DNA of 64,000 nucleotides from Streptomyces sp. NBC_00247 (lineage in GTDB: Bacteria > Actinomycetota > Actinomycetes > Streptomycetales > Streptomycetaceae). The notes beneath the pieces were generated by a model. It worked only from the letters and a program-made list of their open reading frames with translations. It was not told where the DNA came from and made no database searches. The DNA is taken from NCBI RefSeq assembly GCF_036188265.1, contig NZ_CP108093.1, positions 4,918,001 through 4,982,000 of the forward strand, in the 5' to 3' direction. Shown here in pieces: positions 17,707 through 26,945 of this stretch (its first letter is position 1; each line of letters starts with the position of its first letter). The position numbers and the translations under genes are program-made.

Positions 17707-18429
17707 ATGTGGCTCATGACAGGCCCGCGAACACCACCCGCCGACCGCCCCGCACGCGGGCGCCGGCGCGCCTCGCACTCCATCGAGACCGTCCTGTCCG
17801 CGGCCGTGGATCTGCTCGACGAGGCGGGCGAGCCGGCCCTGACCCTGCGGGCCCTGGCCGCCCGGCTCGGGACCGGCGTCGGCAGCATCTACTGGTACGT
17901 CTCCGGCAAGCAGGACCTGCTCGACCGCGCCATCGACCACGTACTGACCGGGGTGCTGGCCGCCGTCGAGGCGCAGCCGCGCAGCGAGGACGCGATCGAC
18001 GACCTGCGCGAGATGGCGCTCAAGCTGTTCGACGCGATCGTGGACCGGCCGTGGCTGGGCGCGCACTTCATGCGCACCGCCGTGGTCCGGGGCAACTCGC
18101 TGCGGCTCTACGAGATGCTGGGCGAGCAGACGCTCCGGCTCGACCTCACCCCGCGACAGCGGTTCCACGCCGTGTCGGCGATCGTGAGCGTGGTGGTCGG
18201 CAGCGCGGCCGACATCGGGCAGGAGCCGCCCGCCGAGGTCCTCGACGGTTCGGTGGACCGCGAGGAGTTCCTCGGCCGCTTCGCCGAGACGTGGCGGTCC
18301 CTCCCGGCCGAGGAGTTCCCGTTCGTGCGCGACATCGTCGAGGTGTTCGACGGGCACGACGACAAGGAGCAGTTCCTCGCCGCGCTGGAGCTGAGCCTGG
18401 CGGGCCTGCGCCTCCAGGCCGGGGCCTGA
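17707..18429 (+). CDS. TetR-family repressor
   Basis: A 240-residue protein (ATG 17707; ATG 17716, MTGPRTPPADRP, is an equally possible start, and neither has an SD, so the transcript may be leaderless). The N-terminal helix-turn-helix spans about residues 25-75 (LTLRALAARLGTGVGSIYWYVSGKQDLLDRA). The C-terminal domain is of the TetR_C type with HFMRTAVVRGNSLRLYEML. Likely repressor of the divergent MFS pump and of itself; the ligand is probably a pump substrate. Confidence 0.9.
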   Translation: MWLMTGPRTPPADRPARGRRRASHSIETVLSAAVDLLDEAGEPALTLRALAARLGTGVGSIYWYVSGKQDLLDRAIDHVLTGVLAAVEAQPRSEDAIDDLREMALKLFDAIVDRPWLGAHFMRTAVVRGNSLRLYEMLGEQTLRLDLTPRQRFHAVSAIVSVVVGSAADIGQEPPAEVLDGSVDREEFLGRFAETWRSLPAEEFPFVRDIVEVFDGHDDKEQFLAALELSLAGLRLQAGA

Positions 18430-18512
18430 CACCGGGCGCCCTTCCGACGCCCCGCCTTCGTGCGGAACGCGGGTGGCCCCGGCCACTCCGGCGGCGAGCG
18501 ACAATGGACGGT

Positions 18513-19745
18513 ATGCCTTCCGTACTGCCCGATGGTGAGCCCGTGCCCGACGACGGGGCGCTGCCCCGCCACGCCCTGGAAGGCGCCGCCGACCGCCCCC
18601 TCGGCTTCTACCTGCACGTCCCGTACTGCGCGACCCGCTGCGGGTACTGCGACTTCAACACCTACACCGCCACCGAGCTGCGCGGCTCCGGCGGCGCTCT
18701 GGCCTCCCGCGACAACTACGCCGCCCACCTGATCGAGGAGGTCAGGCAGGCTCGCAAGGTCCTCGGGGACGACCCGCGCCCGGTGCGCACGGTCTTCGTC
18801 GGCGGCGGTACCCCCACCCTGCTGGCAGCCGCCGACCTGGTACGGATGCTGGCGGCGATCCGCGACGAGTTCGGCCTCGCCCCGGACGCGGAGATCACCA
18901 CCGAGGCCAACCCGGAGTCGGTCGGACCGGCCTACCTGGCCGAGCTGCGCGCGGGCGGCTTCAACCGGATCTCCTTCGGTATGCAGAGCGCCAAGCAGCA
19001 CGTGCTGAAGATCCTGGACCGCACCCACACCCCGGGCCGCCCCGAGGCCTGTGTCGCCGAGGCCCGGGAAGCCGGGTTCGACCACGTCAACCTGGATCTG
19101 ATCTACGGCACCCCCGGCGAGTCCGACGACGACTGGCGGGCCTCCCTGGACGCGGCGATCGGCGCGGGCCCCGACCACGTCTCGGCGTACGCGCTGATCG
19201 TGGAGGAGGGCACCCAGCTGGCCCGCCGCATCCGGCGCGGCGAGGTCCCGATGACCGACGACGACGTGCACGCCGACCGCTACCTGATCGCCGACGAGGC
19301 GATGGCCGCCGCGGGGTTCTCCTGGTACGAGGTGTCGAACTGGGCCCGTACCCCGGAGGGCCGATGCCTGCACAACGAGCTGTACTGGCGCGGCGCCGAC
19401 TGGTGGGGCGCCGGGCCGGGCGCGCACAGCCACGTCGGCGGGGTGCGCTGGTGGAACGTGAAGCACCCGGGGGCGTACGCGCAGGCGCTGTCCGAAGGCC
19501 GCTCGCCCGGCGCGGGCCGGGAGATCCTCTCCGCGGAGGACCGCCGTGTCGAGCGCGTCCTGCTGGAGCTCCGGCTGCGCGAGGGCTGCCCGCTCTCCCT
19601 GCTGAAGCCGGACGGCCTCGCGGCCTCCCGCCGGGTCCTCGCCGAGGGCCTGCTGGAGCCGGGGCCGTACGAGCGAGGCCGCGCGGTCCTCACCCTGCGT
19701 GGGCGCCTGCTCGCCGACGCGGTCGTGCGGGACCTGGTCGACTGA
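18513..19745 (+). CDS. hemW: HemW, radical SAM heme chaperone-like protein
   Basis: A 410-residue protein from ATG 18513 (a start three codons upstream at 18504 is also possible). The radical-SAM cluster motif is HVPYCATRCGYCDFNTY (CxxxCxxC), followed by FVGGGTPTLL and ISFGMQSAKQHVLKILDRTH. This is the HemW group, once annotated as oxygen-independent coproporphyrinogen oxidase; HemW lacks the extra cysteine of HemN and acts as a heme chaperone. Its usual neighbour is lepA; here a ligase, a PP2C gene and an MFS/TetR pair lie between. Confidence 0.92.
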   Translation: MPSVLPDGEPVPDDGALPRHALEGAADRPLGFYLHVPYCATRCGYCDFNTYTATELRGSGGALASRDNYAAHLIEEVRQARKVLGDDPRPVRTVFVGGGTPTLLAAADLVRMLAAIRDEFGLAPDAEITTEANPESVGPAYLAELRAGGFNRISFGMQSAKQHVLKILDRTHTPGRPEACVAEAREAGFDHVNLDLIYGTPGESDDDWRASLDAAIGAGPDHVSAYALIVEEGTQLARRIRRGEVPMTDDDVHADRYLIADEAMAAAGFSWYEVSNWARTPEGRCLHNELYWRGADWWGAGPGAHSHVGGVRWWNVKHPGAYAQALSEGRSPGAGREILSAEDRRVERVLLELRLREGCPLSLLKPDGLAASRRVLAEGLLEPGPYERGRAVLTLRGRLLADAVVRDLVD

Positions 19746-19805
19746 GCGGTACCCGGCCGCAGGGCGGTCGCCCGGGGCCCACGGGTCGCCCCGGCCGGTC
19801 CGGGC

Positions 19806-22691
19806 TCACGGCACGCAGACCTTTTCGGTCAGCTTCGGCGCCGGGCCCGCGGGCTTGCCGCAGACGATCGAGCTGACCGCCTTCGCCCCGGGGCCGGTGA
19901 CCTTCACGATGTTGATGCCGTGCAGGTTGTCGGTGACCGTGGCGGGCGAGCCCGCCAGCCTGACCGTCCCGGTGGGCATGTCGTTGAGGTCGACCGTGTG
20001 CAGCAGCGCCCAGGTCTCGGCGGCGCTCCTCGGCACGTCGCCCCGGGCGGCGGCATCGTAGAGCGCGGCCGTCGCGGTGTAGGACATGACGATCTGGCCG
20101 CTGGAGAAGAGTTCGTCCCTGTACCCCTCCTGCCCGGCCTCTGGGGCGGCCTGCTCCGTACCCTCCGGGAACAGCGCGCCCAGGGCGGCGCTGGAGCGCG
20201 GATAGAAGCCGTCGCCGCGCCCGGGGGCCATCGGGGCGAGCGAGCTGTAGTAGAGGGTGACGTGGCGCGCGAGGTAGTCGCTGCTGTTGAAGCTCGCCTT
20301 GGTCAGGTCGTCGCCGGTGAAGACGGTGATGTCCTTGTCCGAGCAGCCGGTGATCCGCGAGAGCCCGTCCATCAGCGGGTTGACGTCCTCGACCCGGCCC
20401 GCGAAGTACAGCGCGTCCGGCACCGGCTGCGTCGCGCAGATGTCCCGGAGCGGGTCGCCCAGGGCGGCGGCGCCGTTGGCGGCGAGCGGGTAGGACGCGT
20501 TCTCTCCGACGAGGTAACCCGACTCCTGGAGCATCTTCCGCCCCGCGTCGCGCTGTTCGATCGTGTACTGGTCCTTGTCGCCGTTCCCCCTCGCCCGGGA
20601 GAGCACCAGCGCGCGGCCGACGTGGTCGGTGGGCAGCAGTGCGCGGGCGATGAGCCCGAGCACGTGCGTCTGCTCCTCGTCGGTCGCCGCGAGTCCGAAG
20701 TAGTTCGTGTAGAGGCGGGGCAGGTCGCTGCTGGAGTTGGTGGAGTCGACCACGGCGAGGCCCGCCCTGCGCAGCGCCTCGGTGGCGGCCCCGCTCTCGG
20801 TGGTGTTCCGGCCCATGCCCACCACCCCCACGACGTGCGGGTCGCGGCGGGCCACCTCGATGATCTTCCGCACGGCGGTGGTCTGCCGCAGCATGTCCTC
20901 GCCGCCGTTGGCCGTGAGGACCTTGAGCTTGACGGGGTGCTTGGCGGTGGGGCTGTTGACCAGCTGCTGCTGGAGGTAGACCCCGGTGAGCTCCTCCAGC
21001 CCCTTGCGGGTGTCCGCCTCCTTCTCGGCGGTGAGCGGTCCGGCGTAGACCACCGTGACGTACGAGTCGCCGGGGCCGATCGAGGCGTTCTCGTCCCGGA
21101 TCGCCTGCTCGACGCGTGCGAAGGTCACACCCCGGCCGGAGCCCTTCAGCTGGAGCCCGTTGCCCTCGGCGAACCGCACCTCGTCCGTCGTGGCCACCCC
21201 CACGCACTCCCGGGGGCCGTTGCCGGCTCCGCTCCACACGGAGTCCGTGTTCCGGTCGGTCAGCGGCCCGTGGCAGTACGTGTCCTGCCAGTGCCGGCTC
21301 CAGAGGAAGGTGCCGAGCAGACTGGTGACGAGGACCAGCACGACCGTGGTCCGGGACATCACGAACCACGCCCACGTCCGGCGCACCCGCTGCGTGTGCA
21401 ACTGGGCGTCCGCGTGGTCGTGCAGCAACTGGGCGGTGGAGAGCGGCAGCCGCAGCACCCACGACAGCGTCGAGGCACCGGCGGGGTTCTGGCCGACGCT
21501 CAGGTCGTCCACCCACCGCCGGTAGCGGGCCTGCGCCCCCGCCCACGGCACCCGGCCGCCCGCCGGTGACTGCTCGGGCGGCTGCGAGGGGGTGTGGGTC
21601 AGCTCCTCGGCGGCCGGCAGGGAGGCCAGGAACAGCAGCGGGTCGACCTCGCTGCGGCGGGAGCGCACGTTGTTGATCGCGTTGATCAGCAGTACGCCGC
21701 CGTTCTCGCCGGTGGCCGTCGGCAGCAGCACCACCGGGGGGACCGTGCGCTTGCTCCGCCGCCAGTCCAGTGCGCGTGGCCGGTAGTTGTGCCGCAGGTC
21801 CTCCAGCAGCGCCTGGACCCGCAGCTCCAGGTGGAACTGGCGGGCGGCCGGGTCGCCCTCCTCGGCCTCGGCCACCCGGAGCGCGACGGCGGCTGCCCGG
21901 GCCCGGATCACCCGCCACGAGCCGCTCGGCGACAGCCAGGACCAGCCGTCCGAGGGATACCCGGTGCTGGAGGCGGCGAGCGAGGAGGTGGTGGCGAACC
22001 AGCGGCTGGCCCGTCGCAGCCAGAGCAGCGGGGGAGCCGAGGCCGTCAGCAGCCGTACCACCGCCAGACCCAGCGCCGCGGCGGCCGCCAGCAGCAGGGT
22101 GGCGGTCCAGCCGATCTCGCCGAGCAGTACACCGAGCACCGCGATGAACACGGCACCCAGGAAAGTCTCGGGACGGACGGACTGGCGCAGCGAGCGGGAC
22201 CAGTCGCCGTGCCCGGACCGGGCGGGCCGCCAGCGCAGCGAGCCCAGCTCTTCCAGGATGCGTTCGCCCCGGACGGTGGCGGTGCTCCCGCCCGGCTGCG
22301 CGAGCACCTGGGCGGTGGCCTCCTCGATGGCGCCGAGCAGCCGTGACCGGGGGAAGGCGAAGGGCTTGTACTGGCTGCCCTCCCTGGTCTCCCAGGGGTG
22401 CTCGGCGAGCCCACGCACCATGTCCAGCGCCGACTCGTACGGGGACGTGCCCCGGGGCTCCAGCAGTCGCACGGGGACCCGGCGCGGCTCGTTGGCGCGG
22501 TACACCAGGTGCGCGATCTCGCGGACCCGGTCGTCGATGTCGGGCGCGGCGCCGATGTCGTCGGCCTGGGCCACCACGATCGGCATCACCGGCCGGTTGA
22601 TCCGGTACCGGTCGACGAGCGTCTGCACGAGGTGGAACACGGCGGACGCCGCCTCGTTCCCGCCGCTTTCCTGCCAGTCCCCTCGCGCCAT
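19806..22691 (-). CDS. Large membrane protein with extracytoplasmic type-I periplasmic-binding domain
   Basis: A 961-residue protein (MARGDWQESGGNEAASAVFH). Residues 1-175 are a cytoplasmic alpha/beta region (RPVMPIVVAQADDIG). Two membrane helices lie at about 177-213, a further cytoplasmic region of about 230 residues follows (PPVVLLPTATGENGGVLLI), then a third helix at about 446-464 (TTVVLVLVTSLLGTFLW). The remainder (465-961) is outside and resembles branched-chain-amino-acid or ANF-receptor-type ligand-binding proteins (VVGVVGMGRNTTESGAATEA, AGLAVVDSTNSSSDLPRLYT). It would be a ligand sensor rather than a normal transporter component: no ABC permease or ATPase lies near it. It stands alone between hemW and the DUF3097 gene. 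Confidence 0.75.
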   Translation of the reverse strand: MARGDWQESGGNEAASAVFHLVQTLVDRYRINRPVMPIVVAQADDIGAAPDIDDRVREIAHLVYRANEPRRVPVRLLEPRGTSPYESALDMVRGLAEHPWETREGSQYKPFAFPRSRLLGAIEEATAQVLAQPGGSTATVRGERILEELGSLRWRPARSGHGDWSRSLRQSVRPETFLGAVFIAVLGVLLGEIGWTATLLLAAAAALGLAVVRLLTASAPPLLWLRRASRWFATTSSLAASSTGYPSDGWSWLSPSGSWRVIRARAAAVALRVAEAEEGDPAARQFHLELRVQALLEDLRHNYRPRALDWRRSKRTVPPVVLLPTATGENGGVLLINAINNVRSRRSEVDPLLFLASLPAAEELTHTPSQPPEQSPAGGRVPWAGAQARYRRWVDDLSVGQNPAGASTLSWVLRLPLSTAQLLHDHADAQLHTQRVRRTWAWFVMSRTTVVLVLVTSLLGTFLWSRHWQDTYCHGPLTDRNTDSVWSGAGNGPRECVGVATTDEVRFAEGNGLQLKGSGRGVTFARVEQAIRDENASIGPGDSYVTVVYAGPLTAEKEADTRKGLEELTGVYLQQQLVNSPTAKHPVKLKVLTANGGEDMLRQTTAVRKIIEVARRDPHVVGVVGMGRNTTESGAATEALRRAGLAVVDSTNSSSDLPRLYTNYFGLAATDEEQTHVLGLIARALLPTDHVGRALVLSRARGNGDKDQYTIEQRDAGRKMLQESGYLVGENASYPLAANGAAALGDPLRDICATQPVPDALYFAGRVEDVNPLMDGLSRITGCSDKDITVFTGDDLTKASFNSSDYLARHVTLYYSSLAPMAPGRGDGFYPRSSAALGALFPEGTEQAAPEAGQEGYRDELFSSGQIVMSYTATAALYDAAARGDVPRSAAETWALLHTVDLNDMPTGTVRLAGSPATVTDNLHGINIVKVTGPGAKAVSSIVCGKPAGPAPKLTEKVCVP

Positions 22692-22826
22692 CCCCGTACC
22701 CCCGTCGCAGACGAATCCCGCACCCCCAATTAACCGGTCAGGAGTACGAACCGCAGCGATTTCTCCGGATCGGAACCCGATCCGTGGGAACAGTCGCCGG
22801 GCAGCGGCGCGGCCAGGTGCGGCGGG

Positions 22827-23645
22827 TCACCCCGGAAGTGTGACGAAGTCGATCAATTCCTCCACCCTGCCCAGCAGTTGAGGCTCGATGTCCTTGTACG
22901 AGCGGACCCCGGACAGGATGTGCTGCCAGGCCGCCCCGGTGTTCTCGGGCCACCCCAGCGCCCGGCACACCCCGGTCTTCCAGTCCTGCCCGCGCGGTAC
23001 GGACGGCCAGGAGGCGATACCCACCGAGGCGGGCTTCACGGCCTCCCAGACGTCGATGAAGGGATGCCCCACCACCAGCAGGTGCGGATCGGACACCTCG
23101 GCGGCGATGCGGGACTCCTTGGAGCCCGGTACGAGATGGTCCACCAGCACCCCGAGCCGCGCGTCCGGCCCCGGCCCGAACTCCCGCACGACCGAAGGGA
23201 GGTCGTCGATGCCCTCCAGGTACTCCACGACCACCCCCTCGATCCGGAGGTCGTCGCCCCACACCCGCTCGACCAGCTCCGCGTCGTGCCGGCCCTCCAC
23301 GTAGATCCGCCCGGCCCGCGCCACCCGCGCCCGCGCACCCGGCACCGCCACCGACCCGGAGGCCGTACGCGACGGCGCCACCGGGCCGCCGGACGACGGG
23401 CGCACCAGCGTCACCACCCGCCCCTCCAGCAGGAAGCCGCGCGGCTCCATCGGGAACACCCGGTGCTTGCCGAACCGGTCCTCCAGGGTCACCACCGGAC
23501 CCTGGGCGGACTTCTCGCAGCGGATCACCGCACCGCAGAAGCCGGTGGACACCTCCTCCACGACCAGATCCGGATCGGCGGGCACCTCGGGCACGGGGGC
23601 GGACCTCTTCCACGGCGGGGTCAGGTCCGGCTGGTAACTGCGCAT
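22827..23645 (-). CDS. DUF3097 family protein with Toprim-like segment
   Basis: A 272-residue protein starting MRSYQPDLTPPWKRSAPVPEVPA, characteristic of DUF3097. It has a TGFCGAVIRCEKSAQGP beta-domain, then a Toprim-like stretch IYVEGRHDAELVERVWGDDLRIEG with VVVEYLEGIDDLP, and ends KDIEPQLLGRVEELIDFVTLPG. The Toprim-like acidic residues suggest nucleic-acid chemistry, but no activity is established to my knowledge. Typical actinobacterial neighbour of hrcA. Confidence 0.88.
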   Translation of the reverse strand: MRSYQPDLTPPWKRSAPVPEVPADPDLVVEEVSTGFCGAVIRCEKSAQGPVVTLEDRFGKHRVFPMEPRGFLLEGRVVTLVRPSSGGPVAPSRTASGSVAVPGARARVARAGRIYVEGRHDAELVERVWGDDLRIEGVVVEYLEGIDDLPSVVREFGPGPDARLGVLVDHLVPGSKESRIAAEVSDPHLLVVGHPFIDVWEAVKPASVGIASWPSVPRGQDWKTGVCRALGWPENTGAAWQHILSGVRSYKDIEPQLLGRVEELIDFVTLPG

Positions 23646-23744
23646 GACACGACGATAATTCGGCCCCCGCCCGGCGGGACAGGAACACCCCGGCCCCGGC
23701 GGGCCGCCCGACGGGCGGGGGCTCGTCCCTGCGGGCCGCTCCCG

Positions 23745-24476
23745 TCACCCCACTCCGAAGCGCCCCGCCAGCAGTTCCCGCTGCGCCCGCACGAACGCCG
23801 CGTCCACCGCCGCCCCGTGCCCGGGTACGTACACCGCGTCCTGTCCGCCCAGCGCCAGCAGCCGGTCCAGGGCGGCGGGCCAGAGGGCCGGCACCGAGTC
23901 CGGGCCCGTCTGCGGCTCACCCGACTCCTCGATCAGGTCCCCGCAGAGCACCACCGCGGGCGCCCCCGCCGAACCGGGGACCAGGACCGCCAGATCGTGT
24001 CCCGTGTGACCGGGCCCCACGTTGGCCAGCACCACCTCGCGGCCCCCGCCCAGGTCGAGCGTCCAGCGGTGGCACACCTCACGCCCGGGGAACACCAGCG
24101 CGTCCACCGCCTGGGCCGCGTCGTGCTCGGGCAGGCCGTTGCGCACCGCGTCCGCGTGCATCTCGTCCACCGACCCCCGCATCCGCGCGGCCACCCCGTA
24201 CGCCCCGAACACCTCGGCGCCCGCGAAGGCGGCCGTACCGAAGACGTGGTCGAAGTGCGGATGGCTGAGTGCGACATGGGTCACCCGCCGGCCCAGAAGC
24301 CGCTGCGCCTCGACCCGCAGTCCGACGCCCTCGCGCAGGCTCGCACCGGTGTCCAGCATCAGCGCGCGGTCCGTCCCGGCCACCAGGGCGGCGGTCGCGT
24401 CCCAGCCGGGGAGCCTTTGGCGGCCCACGCCGTGGCCCAACCGCTCCCAGCCCAGCTCTTCCCAAGAGAGGTCCAT
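23745..24476 (-). CDS. Metallo-beta-lactamase-fold hydrolase
   Basis: A 243-residue protein. The metal motif is SHPHFDHVFG (HxHxDH), with GPGHTGHDLAV giving the next His, GDLIEE the bridging Asp, and YVPGHGAAVD the last His, so all ligands of the fold are present. It belongs to the glyoxalase-II/MBL group of unknown substrate. Adjacent to and divergent from hrcA. Confidence 0.88.
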   Translation of the reverse strand: MDLSWEELGWERLGHGVGRQRLPGWDATAALVAGTDRALMLDTGASLREGVGLRVEAQRLLGRRVTHVALSHPHFDHVFGTAAFAGAEVFGAYGVAARMRGSVDEMHADAVRNGLPEHDAAQAVDALVFPGREVCHRWTLDLGGGREVVLANVGPGHTGHDLAVLVPGSAGAPAVVLCGDLIEESGEPQTGPDSVPALWPAALDRLLALGGQDAVYVPGHGAAVDAAFVRAQRELLAGRFGVG

Positions 24477-24576
24477 GAGGAGACGCTATCCGCATCGACC
24501 TGCGCGGTCTCGCGGGCCGCGGCCGGTCGCCCTTGCCCGGGGCCCTGTCCACCCCCGTACACTGACCGGGGGGAAG

Positions 24577-24603
24577 CTGGCACTCAGACGCACAGAGTGC
24601 CAG
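24577..24603. promoter_or_regulatory. CIRCE operator (HrcA binding site)
   Basis: Inverted repeat CTGGCACTC-N9-GAGTGCCAG with the canonical 9-9-9 geometry, 38 bp before the hrcA start. The central GCACTC/GAGTGC is exactly the CIRCE core; the outer bases differ from the classical TTA/TAA. HrcA should repress its own operon here and be released on heat shock. Confidence 0.92.
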
Positions 24604-24641
24604 GAAGTAGCCACCACGACCGACAGCTGGAGGTGTGCGCG

Positions 24642-25658
24642 ATGCTCAGCGAACGCAGACTTGAAGTGCTGCGCGCCATCGTCCAGGACTACGTCGGCAC
24701 CGAGGAGCCGGTCGGCTCCAAGGCGCTCACCGAGAGGCACCGGCTCGGGGTCTCCCCGGCCACCGTCCGCAACGACATGGCGGTGCTGGAGGACGAGGGC
24801 TTCATCGCCCAGCCGCACACCAGCGCCGGGCGCATCCCCACGGACAAGGGCTATCGCCTCTTCGTGGACCGGCTCGCGGGCGTCAAGCCCCTGTCGTCGC
24901 CGGAGCGCCGGGCGATCCACAACTTCCTGGACTGCGCCGTCGACCTCGACGACGTGGTCGCCCGCACGGTACGGCTGCTCGCGCAGCTGACCCGGCAGGT
25001 CGCCATCGTGCAGTACCCCTCGCTGACCCGTTCCACGGTGCGGCACGTGGAGCTGCTGGCCCTGTCACCGGCCAGGCTGATGCTGGTCCTGATCACCGAC
25101 ACCGGCCGGGTCGAACAGCGTATGATCGACTGCCCCGCGCCGTTCGGCGAGACCTCTCTCGCCGATCTGCGGGCCCGGCTCAACAGCCGAGTCGTGGGAC
25201 GCCGCTTCAGCGATGTCCCGCAGCTCGTGCAGGACCTGCCGGAATCCTTCGAGAACGAGGACCGCGGCACGGTCGCCACGGTCCTGACCACTCTCCTCGA
25301 AACCCTGGTCGAGGAGACGGAGGAGCGGCTGATGATCGGCGGCACCTCCAACCTCACCCGCTTCGGGCACGACTTCCCCCTGGTGATCCGGCCCGTGCTG
25401 GAAGCGCTGGAGGAACAGGTCGTCCTGCTGAAGCTGCTCGGTGAGGCCACGGACTCGGGCATGACCGTACGGATCGGGCACGAGAACGCCCACGAGGGCC
25501 TCACCTCCACGTCCGTCGTCACGGTCGGCTACGGTTCGGGCGACGAGGCAGTCGCCAAACTCGGCGTGGTCGGACCGACCCGCATGGACTACCCCGGAAC
25601 GATGGGAGCGGTACGCGCAGTGGCACGTTACGTCGGACAGATCCTGGCGGAGTCGTAA
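24642..25658 (+). CDS. hrcA: Heat-inducible transcription repressor HrcA
   Basis: A 338-residue protein, ATG 24642 with GGAGG at spacing 8. The winged-helix N-terminus is MLSERRLEVLRAIVQDYVGTEEPVG with SPATVRNDMAVLEDEGFI and HTSAGRIPTDKGYR. The C-terminal domain includes GGTSNLTRFG and the ending SVVTVGYGSGDEAVAKLGVVGPTRMDYP. It represses class I heat-shock genes at CIRCE, with GroEL as activity partner. It is followed directly by dnaJ. Confidence 0.97.
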   Translation: MLSERRLEVLRAIVQDYVGTEEPVGSKALTERHRLGVSPATVRNDMAVLEDEGFIAQPHTSAGRIPTDKGYRLFVDRLAGVKPLSSPERRAIHNFLDCAVDLDDVVARTVRLLAQLTRQVAIVQYPSLTRSTVRHVELLALSPARLMLVLITDTGRVEQRMIDCPAPFGETSLADLRARLNSRVVGRRFSDVPQLVQDLPESFENEDRGTVATVLTTLLETLVEETEERLMIGGTSNLTRFGHDFPLVIRPVLEALEEQVVLLKLLGEATDSGMTVRIGHENAHEGLTSTSVVTVGYGSGDEAVAKLGVVGPTRMDYPGTMGAVRAVARYVGQILAES

Positions 25659-26798
25659 GTGGCCACCGACTACTACGCCGTGCTCGGCGTACGGCGCGAC
25701 GCGTCGCAGGACGAGATCAAGAAGGCATTCCGTCGGCTCGCCCGCGAGCTGCACCCGGATGTCAACCCGGACCCGAAGACCCAGGAGCGGTTCAAGGAGA
25801 TCAACGCCGCTTACGAGGTGCTCTCGGACGCCCAGAAGAAGCAGGTCTACGACCTCGGCGGGGACCCGCTGTCGGCCTCGGGCGGCGGCGGTGGCGCGGG
25901 CGGCTTCGGCGCCGGCGGCTTCGGCAACTTCTCCGACATCATGGACGCCTTCTTCGGCACGGCGTCGCAGCGCGGACCCCGTTCGCGCACGCGGCGCGGC
26001 CAGGACGCCATGATCCGGCTGGAGATCGACCTCGCCGAGGCGGCCTTCGGGACCACCAAGGACATCCAGGTCGACACCGCCGTCGTCTGCACCACGTGCA
26101 GCGGCGAAGGCGCGGCCCCCGGCACCTCGGCCCAGACCTGCGACATGTGTCGCGGGCGCGGCGAGGTGTCCCAGGTCACCCGTTCCTTCCTCGGCCAGGT
26201 CATGACCTCGCGGCCCTGCCCGCAGTGCCAGGGATTCGGCACCGTCGTGCCGACCCCCTGCCCGGAGTGCGCCGGTGACGGCCGCATCCGCTCGCGGCGC
26301 ACCCTCACGGTCAAGATCCCCGCGGGGGTCGACAACGGGACCCGGATCCAGCTGGCCGGCGAGGGCGAGGTCGGCCCCGGCGGCGGCCCGGCCGGAGACC
26401 TCTACGTCGAGATCCACGAGGTGCCGCACGCGACGTTCCAGCGGCGCGGCGACGACCTGCACTGCACGGTCACCATCCCCATGACGGCGGGCGCGCTCGG
26501 CACGAAGGTGCCGCTGGAGACGCTCGACGGCGTGGAGGAGATCGACATCAGGCCCGGCACCCAGTCCGGCCAGTCGGTCCCGCTGCACGGCCGCGGCATC
26601 ACGCACCTGCGGGGCGGCGGCCGGGGCGACCTGATCGTGCACGTCGAGGTGCTGACCCCCAGCAAGCTCGACCCGGAGCAGGAACGCCTGCTGCGCGAGC
26701 TGGCCAAGCTGCGCGGCGAGGAGCGGCCCACCGGGCAGTTCCAGCCCGGCCAGCAGGGACTCTTCTCCCGCCTGAAGGACGCCTTCAACGGCCGCTGA
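25659..26798 (+). CDS. dnaJ: Chaperone DnaJ (second-type, hrcA-linked)
   Basis: A 379-residue type-I J protein; GTG start immediately after the hrcA stop, so the two are translationally linked. The J domain with HPD (ARELHPDVN) spans residues 1-68, then a G/F-rich linker (GGGGGAGGFGAGGFGNF), four zinc-binding CxxCxGxG-type repeats (CTTCSGEG, CDMCRGRG, CPQCQGFG, CPECAGDG) and the client-binding C-terminal domain. It stimulates DnaK. Streptomyces carry another dnaJ in the dnaK operon; this is the hrcA-operon copy. Confidence 0.97.
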   Translation: MATDYYAVLGVRRDASQDEIKKAFRRLARELHPDVNPDPKTQERFKEINAAYEVLSDAQKKQVYDLGGDPLSASGGGGGAGGFGAGGFGNFSDIMDAFFGTASQRGPRSRTRRGQDAMIRLEIDLAEAAFGTTKDIQVDTAVVCTTCSGEGAAPGTSAQTCDMCRGRGEVSQVTRSFLGQVMTSRPCPQCQGFGTVVPTPCPECAGDGRIRSRRTLTVKIPAGVDNGTRIQLAGEGEVGPGGGPAGDLYVEIHEVPHATFQRRGDDLHCTVTIPMTAGALGTKVPLETLDGVEEIDIRPGTQSGQSVPLHGRGITHLRGGGRGDLIVHVEVLTPSKLDPEQERLLRELAKLRGEERPTGQFQPGQQGLFSRLKDAFNGR

Positions 26799-26825
26799 GG
26801 CCCGCACGCGTCACGTACCACCGCA

Positions 26826-26855
26826 CCGCCCGCCGGGACTCGTCCCGGCGGGCGG
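26826..26855 (+). terminator. Terminator of the hrcA-dnaJ operon
   Basis: CCGCCCGCCGGGA-CTCG-TCCCGGCGGGCGG, perfect 13-bp stem, 28 bp after the dnaJ stop. Confidence 0.8.
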
Positions 26856-26945
26856 TCGCGCGTACGCGGCCACCTCCGCGGTACGCCGGAGGAGCCCCGC
26901 GCGCGAGGATTCGGCACGGCGGACCGGACATGACACGATGCGGGG

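Noticed and set aside
19746..19805. Terminator between hemW and the 961-residue protein gene
   Set aside because: Only short, imperfect GC pairings were seen, not good enough to list.
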